Source: Poteriospumella lacustris (taxonomy: Eukaryota > Sar > Chrysophyceae > Chromulinales > Dinobryaceae). Taken from it: a stretch of 30,975 bases of DNA. The DNA lies in assembly GCA_008000375.1 (NCBI GenBank), contig SMOI01000297.1:7021-37995 (forward strand). Reading direction: 5' to 3'. The notes under the pieces are model-generated. The model saw nothing but the letters and a program-made list of their open reading frames with translations, did not search any database and had not been told where the DNA came from. Position numbers and translations under genes: made by a program. This document shows positions 1-7,958 of the stretch, piece after piece (the stretch's first letter is position 1; each line of letters opens with the position of its first letter).

Positions 1-3
1 ACA

Positions 4-780
4 ATGGGAAACACATATACTTCGCAATGCACGTTGACGGAGGCCGAAATTGCCGATTTCCAGACAAAGACCGTTTTCACTGCCGATGAAATCAGAGCCT
101 TGTGGTGCTACTTCAAGAAAATAGCTTCTGGAACCGATCATATCAACAGAAAGTAAGTGAGCGCCGTGCTGGTTATGAAATCGTGAACAAAATAACCTTC
201 TTGCTGCGGCATTCTTTAGGCAATTCCAAGCGGGCATGCTTTTCCGCGATTCTGCCCTTCTCGACAGAATTTTTCGTGTGTTTGATGTCGATGACGACAA
301 CCAAATTAGCTTCTATGAGTACCTTTCGTGTCTGTCCACTATTTCAACCAAAGCAGCCAAGGAGGACAAGCTGCGATGTGAGTTGCTTCAACCTTATTGC
401 AACCGTTTCCATCTCTCATTATTTTCCCTGTTCTCTTCATAGTTTCATTCAAGATATACGACTTTGACGGAGATGGTTTCATTAGCGTGACTGACTTGAC
501 GGCAGTTGTGGCCGCGACGCTTCGGGAGCACCAAATAGTCATTCTTCGCTCTGACATTGATCAGATTGTGGGAAATACAATGAGAGAAGCGAACACGAGC
601 AATCCAAACATGATTTCGCTGGAGGAGTATTTCACGCTTTGCGCCAACCGTCCCCATATGTTGGCGCAGTTGACGATCAACATCTCCAATATTATTGCTG
701 AATACACCCGCAACAATGTGATTGCGTTGAGTACTCCACGTGGCTTCCAGTCTGCACTCAATCTACACAACAGCAAGTGA
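4..780 (+). CDS. Calcineurin B-like EF-hand protein, N-myristoylated
   Basis: Three exons, 4-152, 220-377 and 443-780, join in frame across GTAAGT and GTGAGT introns to give 214 residues. The protein begins MGNTYT, a consensus for N-myristoylation at Gly2. Two canonical EF-hand loops are visible: residues 72-83 (Asp at 1, 3 and 5, Glu at 12) and 109-120 (DxDGDG start, Asp instead of Glu at 12). The KIYDFDGDGFIS stretch is typical of calcineurin B, CHP and CBL proteins. The final EF-hand is degenerate, with an insertion and no clear loop. Known family role: a regulatory calcium sensor that binds a phosphatase, kinase or exchanger at a membrane. The length exceeds the roughly 170 residues of calcineurin B, so a CHP/CBL-like relative is equally possible. 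The start lies only 3 bases from the window edge, but the MGN context supports it. It converges with the eIF1A gene 116 bases away. Confidence 0.88.
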
Positions 781-896
781 AGCAAGCGCCTACAAACCTA
801 AGTCCGTTTTTTGTGGTTTTCATTCGATGTCGCAGTGTAAACGCATAGTAATTATTTCAATATACATGTATTTGGAGAATCGACTCGTAGCAGCAC

Positions 897-1546
897 TTAA
901 ATATTGGCCACATCAGCGTCGAAATCGAAGCGGGCATCTTCCTCCTCAGAGTCATCATCTCCTTCGTCCATGGCCATATCGACAGCAGTGACGTTGATCT
1001 TCGCAGACTGGGGAAGCTCACCATACGACTGAAGCGAGCGAGCCTCATCGGTGTTATACTTGTGGATAATATCAGCTTTGTCAGGTTGGAATTCACGCAA
1101 ACCGATCAAAACAATGTCACCCTACGAAGAATTCGAAGAAAGCGGAGTCAGTGAGTGAAGTTTAGCAACCTCACAGCAAACAACTTACAATGTTAATCCA
1201 CACTCTCCGTCGCATTGTTCCTCTGATAAGACCAGTTCTCGCAACATTATCGAAGCACTGAAGAGCAACACGGCCATCACCAAGCATTCTCAACACTTGG
1301 GCATATTCTGTTATAAAATGAGACGAGTTGTAAGATAGAGTTCTATATTTCAAATATGCGAGTCATGTTTACCTTGACCATCCTCCTTGAAAATAAGTTC
1401 ACGACGAGTTCCCTCTCCCTCATTGGACTTCTTTCCCTTCTTGTAATTCTTTCCACCCTTTCCTGAAAAGAGGAGAAAACAAAAGAGCGTGAACCTTGTG
1501 CTTTGCAACAAAGGAATGAAACAAACTTACCCTTGTTCTTCGGCAT
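897..1546 (-). CDS. Translation initiation factor eIF1A
   Basis: Four exons on the minus strand, 1531-1546, 1373-1462, 1189-1307 and 897-1121, give 149 residues. Introns are 68, 65 and 67 bases with GT...AG ends. The first coding exon is only 16 bases and is recognisable because MPKNKGKGGKN is the conserved eIF1A start. The OB-fold core follows ([19 protein letters not shown], then [16 protein letters not shown]). The tail is strongly acidic ([16 protein letters not shown]) and ends in DVANI, as eIF1A tails do. Length is close to the usual 144. eIF1A binds the 40S A-site and supports scanning and start-codon selection in the cytosol. The 5' end faces the phytoene synthase gene across about 500 bases. 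Confidence 0.96.
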
Positions 1547-2041
1547 CTTTTCAAATTTTCTGGAGAATCACAATTGAAAATGACTACAATAATGAACACT
1601 GACTGACTTTCAGCAAGGATTGCCAAGAGAATTGCTCAGTTTTTTCTCATTAGTCATGACCGGGATAACTGAAGCCTTCCTCGCGTGTGTGGATGGATGT
1701 CCATTCACGAATGACTCTCATCCTCTTGCCGTGGCACACACCCTCCACTGGTATCGCGTACACCAAGGTTGCTGCTTGTCGCATGAAATAGCAATAGTCA
1801 GTGACTAACGAAGTACTATTGATGCGTTTCAAAAAGAGCTTCAAGGCCTGCAAGCCCGTTTGGCGTTTGCCTTTTTTATGTTCGCCTTCGACCTCCAATT
1901 GTGGAGCTTCGCGGGATCGGGGACATTGCATCAGTTTTATTTGGTTCTTTGGAAGTGTTGTATGAATGGCTTAACTTCGAAGAGTATTCTCGAGTGAATC
2001 TGTGACCGTTTTTTCCTCACTTGTGATATCTTACAAACAAA
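1547..2041. other. Intergenic region between eIF1A and phytoene synthase, with one weak ORF
   Basis: This stretch separates two divergently transcribed genes and must hold both promoters. On the minus strand, 1650-1931 is an ATG-started open frame of 93 residues beginning MQCPRSREAP. It matches no family I recognise, lacks a hydrophobic or low-complexity signature, and would sit directly in the shared promoter. I regard it as a chance ORF, though a small gene cannot be excluded. No TATA box or repeat stands out. Confidence 0.5.
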
Positions 2042-3148
2042 ATGAATCTTGCGTGGCTATTTTTCGCGCTAGCAGCCACTTGTGGAAACTCCTTTTTCTT
2101 GAGCCCACAGAATATGAAATTATCTTCCTTACCGTCCACTGCGTTGGAAACGGGGTTTCTTCGCAAGGAAATGGAAAGTGCTTCGCAGAAGTTTCAGTAT
2201 CTATCGTCATTGATTAATCAAGCGGCTATGAAGCAACTGGCGCTTCCCGGTTCAGACTTCAACCGAAATGATGCTCTTAAAACTGCATATGATCGATGCG
2301 AACAAGTCACAAGAAAGTTCTCGAAAACGTTTTATACTGGATCCATGCTTATGAGGCCCGATGCCCGAAAACATGTATGGGCTATATATGCCTGGTGCCG
2401 ACGAACGGATGATTTGGTTGATGCTCCTCGTCCATCCGCATCTACCGAGTCTCTTCAGATGGAGCTCCAAGATTGGGAGGACCGGCTTGAGGGAATTTGG
2501 AGAGGAGAGGCAGTGGATCTCATTGACCTTGCTATGGTGGACAGCGTTCAGAAGTTTCCCTTGATGTCAGCCCAACCGTACAAGGATATGATATCAGGAA
2601 TGTTGATGGATGTTCCTGGTCTTGGAAAAGATCGGTATGCAAGCTTTGATGAACTTTACTTGTACTGCTATCGTGTCGCTGGGACAGTTGGATTGATGAC
2701 TCTCCCTATCCTCGGTACCAGTCCTGGTATCTCCATCGATGAAGCATCTCACCCTGCTATATCATTGGGGATAGGCTTTCAGCTAACAAACATTCTTCGT
2801 GATGTGGGAGAAGATCTTGTGCGCGGCAGAATATACTTGCCGCAAGATGAGCTTCACGCATTTGGCCTCTGTGACGACGATATTTACCGTGCAGAGGTTA
2901 CCCCGCAGTACGTTGAATTCATCAAATTTCAAATCGGTCGTGCCAGAAAATTCTATCAAAAGGCTGAAGATGGATTAAAGACGTTGGCCCCTGATGCAAG
3001 GTTTGCTATCCAGGCGTCTTTAGACTTGTACAGTCAGATTCTTACCGTTATTGAGCGCAATGGCTACGATAATTTTCGTCGACGCGCGTATACCACGAAG
3101 ATGGAAAAGCTTGCCATGATTCCCGGTGCAATGATGAAAAGCAGATAG
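2042..3148 (+). CDS. PSY: Phytoene synthase with plastid leader
   Basis: A single exon encodes 368 residues. It condenses two geranylgeranyl diphosphates into phytoene, the first committed step of carotenoid synthesis in the plastid. Both Asp-rich substrate-Mg sites are present: RRTDDLVD at residues 120-127 and NILRDVGEDLVRGRIYLP at about 250-267. The RVAGTVGLM stretch (211-219) and the RKFSKTFYTGSMLM stretch are family hallmarks. Residues 3-15 form a hydrophobic signal-peptide core, and NSFFLSP follows, resembling the Phe-containing cleavage region of bipartite leaders in algae with red-derived complex plastids. Residues 25-65 would be transit peptide and linker. Squalene synthase is a distant relative, but the motifs and length fit PSY. 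The gene converges with COX5B. Confidence 0.95.
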   Translation: MNLAWLFFALAATCGNSFFLSPQNMKLSSLPSTALETGFLRKEMESASQKFQYLSSLINQAAMKQLALPGSDFNRNDALKTAYDRCEQVTRKFSKTFYTGSMLMRPDARKHVWAIYAWCRRTDDLVDAPRPSASTESLQMELQDWEDRLEGIWRGEAVDLIDLAMVDSVQKFPLMSAQPYKDMISGMLMDVPGLGKDRYASFDELYLYCYRVAGTVGLMTLPILGTSPGISIDEASHPAISLGIGFQLTNILRDVGEDLVRGRIYLPQDELHAFGLCDDDIYRAEVTPQYVEFIKFQIGRARKFYQKAEDGLKTLAPDARFAIQASLDLYSQILTVIERNGYDNFRRRAYTTKMEKLAMIPGAMMKSR

Positions 3149-3327
3149 ATGACCACCACGCTAATGTGCAAGTGCTTATATTTTATTTATTTTTCATCCC
3201 TTTCTCTGTTGATTATTCTGAGTTCATCGTCATATGATTACAAACAATGTGAACATAATTGAACACATAATTGAATTACAACCCCAAAACAAACCGTATC
3301 CGTTCCGCCACTATATAAATTGGAAGT

Positions 3328-3772
3328 TTAGTGACCAGTAGGAGGGGAAAGCTTGAAATACAAGTTGATGTCAGGCACGTAGTGAAGAGGTCCCTGATCA
3401 AGGTTGAACCAAACAATTTGATGTGTGAAAGGATCTTCGTAGCCAACAGTGCGTCTGTGGAAACCAGAAGGGACCTGCAGAATTGCAACGACAGAAGCGA
3501 ATTAGACGCAATCCAGAGACCAGAAGACAAACACTTCGACTTACCAAGATAGGGTTCTCCTTGGTACCGGCATCAGCAGAAGGAACAATAGGATCTCTGT
3601 TGAAACCAACCTCACCCTTGTCCTCAGCATCGATTTCCTCCTTTCTTCTACCACCTTGTTGCTCACGATCAACAGGGATGTTCAGCTTTAAGGAGAAGTT
3701 TCTAGCAGCGACACGAACTGCAGGGGCAGCAGGCTTGACAGCCGCGACGGTTCTGGAGGCGATTCTCAACAT
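3328..3772 (-). CDS. Cytochrome c oxidase subunit 5b (COX5B/Cox4 family)
   Basis: Two exons, 3545-3772 and 3328-3474, with a 70-base intron, give 124 residues. The first 25 or so residues are basic, rich in Ala and Arg and free of acidic residues, ending in RVAARNFS, a mitochondrial presequence. The mature part has the family pattern TKENPILVPS, RRTVGYEDP, IVWFNLDQG and LYFKL. It is a nuclear-encoded peripheral subunit on the matrix side of respiratory complex IV. Oddity: the usual four zinc-binding Cys are missing. Where animal and plant proteins have VGCxC and CPxC, this one has VGYED and YVPD, and it contains no Cys at all. The assignment rests on the conserved frame around the site. The 3' end converges with PSY at 180 bases. 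Confidence 0.85.
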
Positions 3773-4279
3773 TTTTAGATGATATCTTCGTGAATGGAAA
3801 ATGAGTCGCGTTTAATGCACCGAGAAGACACGACTGGATGAATCACCGATTTTGACGAGGTTTCTTCTTCACAGTGCAGCAGCTGACAGCTGAGTGCGGA
3901 CAGCAGCAGTCGAAACCTGCAGAGGAGCCGTGTCTCACTCCCTCGCGTGTGTCGCACAGGACAAGAGCGAGGGCTGCACCTTATGTCTCTTCAACTGCTG
4001 TGGACTTGGGCCTTATAACAGACTTTACCCACCTTGAAGTGTCCTAGCTTTCCCACGCAGCAGCAGCGAGGATGCTCCGGTTGTGTTCGCGCGATCGTTT
4101 TCCCGACACGATCACCGTCGAATATTGAGCGGTTGTTGGACAATGAATTGAAGAGCACCACAAAAGAATCTTTAGTGATCACCAGAAAATTATCTGGAAA
4201 GAAGAATTGAAACAAGAAAAAATTGGGGATTTGAATAAGTGGAGAACGTTGCCCGTTGATTCAAAGAATCATTTTTAAA
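3773..4279. promoter_or_regulatory. Divergent intergenic region between COX5B and the CCT-domain gene
   Basis: No ORF here looks like a gene. The region must contain the promoters of COX5B (leftward) and the CCT-domain gene (rightward). A TTATAA string lies near 4012, but its role is unproven. Confidence 0.45.
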
Positions 4280-5629
4280 ATGGAAGCTCTATCCTTGCTA
4301 TTGGAAGCGTCTGCTGCACAAGATTGTGGCGAATTTGTAGATTATGCATCTCGAGTTGGTGCTAAGCTTCTCCCGGAACATGCTCAGTCGGATTTGGACG
4401 GTACGGTAGCCATATAACTTGCTCCTGTGGTGTTCCTAACTGACTTAAAAACATATCTCCGCAGCCGTTGATGCAATTCTTCATCTTCGTCGGGAAAGTT
4501 TCGACTCCACAGGAGTGCAATGGCCTGATTCATTCCGCTACCCACCGAGCGGAATCGGTGAAGATGGGAAACTTGCTAGAGTGAGTGATTCTTGCTTCGA
4601 GTTACCTGCACTTGAGTGAGTTTTTTTATCTCGTTATTTGTCAGAGACGAAGAGCGATGTCCGAACCGTGGGTGACAATGTCATCTAACACTTTCAGCCA
4701 AGTGAAAGAAGAGAAGGATTCACCTGCGAAACGTGGTTCGGCCCCGTTCCATCCGGCTTTGTTGCAGCCCCGATTCCCCCAGCCATTGATGGCTATCCCC
4801 ACTCAACCTCATGCCCCAGGAATGCCTCATCGCATGCCCACTATTGAAGAGTTTGCTCCTCTGTGCAACACAAATGGTCGCATTGGTATTTACACGAAGG
4901 AGGTCAGTGTCGCGCACTTTTGTCGTATGTGCGACTCTTATCTGATGTCGGATGAAAACGCAGGAACGGGAGGTACTTATTCGGCGCTTTCGTGACAAGA
5001 AGAAGCGCAGAATCTGGAAAAAGAAAATTCGTTACGAGTGTCGCAAAGATTTGGCTGATCGTCGCACTCGCGTCAAGGGTCGCTTTGTCAAAGCTCCTGC
5101 GGATGCGATTGCATCGGGAGTGCCTGTTGTTGTGAAAATCCCCAAATCGAAGCAGTCCGGTATTGTGTTGACCATGCAGGCATCTGGTTCTTTGAGTAGC
5201 GACAACACCTCCGAAGAAACATCCGGAAGTTTCGATGGTCAACCTCCTCTGACGTTTCGTTTACCATCTCGAAAGGCGGTTGCTAATCATCGTCAGCGTC
5301 CCGTGAAGCCTCTTGAGTTAGACCGCTTCGATAGCTCGGAGGATAAGTTGAAATACCTGGCCAGCATTTTGGGAGGAGAAATGAGCGACTCGCATTCTCC
5401 CGAAGACGACGACGAAGACGATTTCGACGACGAAGAGGAGGAAGACGAGGATGAGGACGAGGACGAGGATTCCAATGAAAAGAACGCCCATGTGAATATC
5501 AAAATGGTCATTGATGACGGTCCCGCCCCTGTCGTCACGAAGAGTGGTCGTACCGTTCGCCCCTCTCGTTCTCGTTCCGGCAGCGAAATTGACTATCGCC
5601 GCCCTCGTCGCCACAGCATCGCGTATTAG
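4280..5629 (+). CDS. CCT-domain nuclear protein
   Basis: Four exons, 4280-4400, 4465-4580, 4645-4902 and 4964-5629, keep one frame across introns of 64, 64 and 61 bases and give 386 residues. The CCT domain lies at about 164-208: REVLIRRFRDKKKRRIW, KKIRYECRK, LADRRTRVKGRFVK, ending in the hallmark RVKGRFVK. In plants this Lys/Arg-rich domain of CONSTANS, TOC1 and related proteins mediates NF-Y/DNA contacts and nuclear import. There is no B-box zinc finger or receiver domain, so it is a CCT-only (CMF-like) architecture. A strongly acidic stretch lies at about 311-335 (EDDDEDDFDDEEEEDEDED), followed by an Arg/Ser-rich C-terminus. The intron 3 acceptor sits exactly at the start of the CCT domain. 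Function as a transcriptional regulator is inferred from the domain. Confidence 0.88.
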
Positions 5630-6767
5630 TCCAGTGTGGTTACCGCTGCTGGAGGTGGTTTCGGTATTGTACGTATTTGCTCTTTTTCTCGCTATTGTAC
5701 AGATTTGTGCATACTAGTTCTTGCATGGATGCAGCGCTGTCGTCTATCAGTTTCAGCTGTCGTTGTGGAAGTGGTGATTGGGCTGTGAATATATTTACCT
5801 TCGTCGTTGATTTTCTCCACACGTTCAGCAACGGACACTGCATTTCATCGGTGTCCTCTCTGTTCCCATCATTAGTTTTATCATTTCCTTTGGATAACTA
5901 TCATGAAAACCCTGGAGATCTGACCGCATTCCAGCTGTCGACCCTTCTCCACTTCTGCCATGATCACACGCTGCCTGCTCATGACGATGACATATTCTAT
6001 CGCCACAGCGCGCCGCTCGCTGACGCGCGCTCTCTCTCTATTTTTAATTGTTGTTTCACTGTAGATTTCGTTGTGCTGATTTGTTATAATATTTCGGGTC
6101 GCAGATGTTCCCACCAGTAGTCGAGCTGTAGACTGGGACGCACCTCGCCATGAATCTTCGACTTTGCTTCAACCAACCGGGCTTCCCATGACCCATCGTC
6201 GCTATTTGTGTGCCCTCGAGCACACATACAGTTTTTTGTTGTGTATACCTACTATTTGCTTGTGTCCTTTGTTGAGTATCGTCGGTAGCTTTGGTTATCA
6301 ATCTCCCTTATAATCACTTTAAGTATTTCTTCCCCCGGTAATGGTCGTTCGTGGATCAACCTCTATTTCCATTGCCAATACGTGTTGGTCACCTACCTAC
6401 AGTGCGAATGGGAGTCGTCGAATCGAGTTCAAACACTCATCATGAGCAACGTAACGTCGGTACAGAATATCGCGAAGAAAGGGATAGATGGTATGCTGAT
6501 CCAACAAGTAAAGTGGAGGCCACGAAACCGCCCGGCGGCAGTTTTGGTTTGAAAATTTTCAAAAACGGTGCGGGTCAATCTGCCGCCGCGTGTCGAAGGT
6601 GTCGCGTCTCGAAAAAAGGGTCCGTTCCGCGGACTTGACGATGACCCTTTTTGGGAAAAGGATCCAAGCCCCCCGATGATCCGCGCAATGAAACCAGCTG
6701 GAAAGGTGACTCGCATCTCATTGTACATCTGTTTTGTGTATACTTACATCGTCAGAAAGAACAAAAG
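5630..6767. other. 1.1 kb region without a supportable gene
   Basis: This is the longest gene-free stretch in the window. ORFs of 60-147 residues occur in several frames, but none has recognisable composition, splice continuity or a family signature. It holds the 3' UTR of the CCT gene and the promoter and leader of the ankyrin gene. A GT...AG segment just before the ankyrin start (about 6706-6754, GTGACTCG to CATCGTCAG) could be a leader intron. A perfect inverted repeat lies at 6613-6652. Confidence 0.5.
6613..6652. repeat. Inverted repeat, 10-base arms
   Basis: AAAAAGGGTC at 6613-6622 is perfectly complementary to GACCCTTTTT at 6643-6652, with a 20-base loop. The loop itself holds a small GTCCG...CGGAC inverted repeat. 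It lies 115 bases upstream of the ankyrin ATG and could form a hairpin in DNA or in a leader transcript. No function is known. Confidence 0.6.
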
Positions 6768-7670
6768 ATGATGCGCATTTCTTTTTTGATCGCCTTGGTG
6801 GTGTTGTGCATGGTGTTGAGCTTCCAACACGGATTGATTGCTGCCCAAGAATCGGCTGAATTGTTGCCCAGCATTTTGTTGGATTCGGTGGTGAATCGTG
6901 ACATTGACGGCATTGGTCGTGCGTTGGAGCACGGTGAGAACGTCGATTTGACCAACGACAAGGGATGGTCTGCTGCGCGCTTCGCCGTCGCTGTCGGTGA
7001 TTTGGATGTTCTTCGCGAGTTGATCGATCGTGGAATCGACTTGAACAACGCTGACGCCGAGGGTGTGACTCCTTTGATGGCCGCCGCTGCTTCGGTAAGT
7101 TGAGCGTCGATGTTCAACGCGAATGGATCGACGACGAAGATTTACGTTGTGTGTTCGTTGATGTAGGGCGACAAAGAAATGGTTGAGGCGCTGTTGGCTG
7201 GCAATGCCAGCCCCTTGCAGAAGGCCCTTGATGGGTCTGATGCTTATCAGTCTGCAGTTAACGCTGGTCGCCAGTTGGTGGCCTTGTTGATTGCTGAGGC
7301 TTCGGCCGTCCACGCCATCGAATCCGACAATACCGAGGCTTTGGTGACTGCGTTGACTCGTGGCGCGTACTCCAACATCCGCAACGGTGCTGGCTGGACT
7401 CCTATGATCTATGCAGTGGCCAAGGGCGACATGCAGCTCATCAGCACCATTTTGAAGTATGGTCCGGACCTGAACCGCACCGAGAACGACGGTTGGACCG
7501 CGTTGCACTTCGCCGCCTCCACTGGCAACGTCGAAGCGGCGAAGACTCTGTTGAGCAAGAATGCTGATGCGTTTGCTCGCAACGTGGAGGGCAAGACTGC
7601 CCGTGACATCGCCATCCAGGAGAACCACCAGGAAGTCGCCGACATCCTCCCGGTGCACGAAGGCTTGTAA
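6768..7670 (+). CDS. Secretory-pathway ankyrin-repeat protein
   Basis: Two exons, 6768-7094 and 7167-7670, with a 72-base intron, give 276 residues. The protein starts MMRISFLIALVVLCMVLS, a clear signal peptide likely cleaved near GLIAAQ. Ankyrin repeats follow. One group is at about 35-110, with KGWSAARFAVAVGDLDVLRE and EGVTPLMAAAASGDKEMVEA. A second group is at about 175-265, with AGWTPMIYAVAKGDMQLIST, DGWTALHFAASTGNVEAA and GKTARDIAIQENHQEVADIL. The middle repeats are degenerate. Ankyrin repeats mediate protein binding and are usually cytosolic, so a secreted or lumenal copy is less common. Two adjacent ATGs (6768 and 6771) are equivalent. No catalytic domain is present, and the partner is unknown. 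The 3' end converges with the UMPH-like gene. Confidence 0.88.
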
Positions 7671-7958
7671 ATTTACCCCCGTTTCCTTTTCTCTTTTTTC
7701 TCTCTTGACCAGCAACACGTTTTCTTGGCTGCGCTTGGTTTGGTTTGACACCCCCGCCCTCTCCCACCCCTCTCCACCCCCCCTCTCTCTCCTTCTCCCT
7801 CTTCGCTATTGAATATTGATAATTTTGAAAAGACATACTCACCCGATGTACCTCATTCTCTTTGATAATTATCCTTACAACCCCCCACCCCCACCCCCGC
7901 CGTCTAGACCCATCAAGAGAAGGAATTCCTGGTAGAGACGGTGGTCGTCAGAAGCCGA
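7671..7958. other. Convergent 3' intergenic region, pyrimidine-rich
   Basis: The region between two convergent stop codons. It includes a long C/T-rich tract at about 7745-7805 and C-runs near 7880-7900. Presumably it holds the 3' UTRs and polyadenylation signals of both genes. No gene is seen. Confidence 0.5.

Noticed and set aside
1650-1931. 93-codon minus-strand ORF between eIF1A and PSY
   Set aside because: No recognisable family, and it lies in what must be a shared promoter; kept only as a note.
5293-5538. Ser-only ORF antisense to the CCT gene
   Set aside because: Poly-Ser is the reverse complement of the Asp/Glu codons of the acidic patch.
6744-7751. 335-codon minus-strand ORF opposite the ankyrin gene
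   Set aside because: It runs straight through the plus-strand intron and has no domain; the plus strand has a signal peptide and ankyrin repeats.
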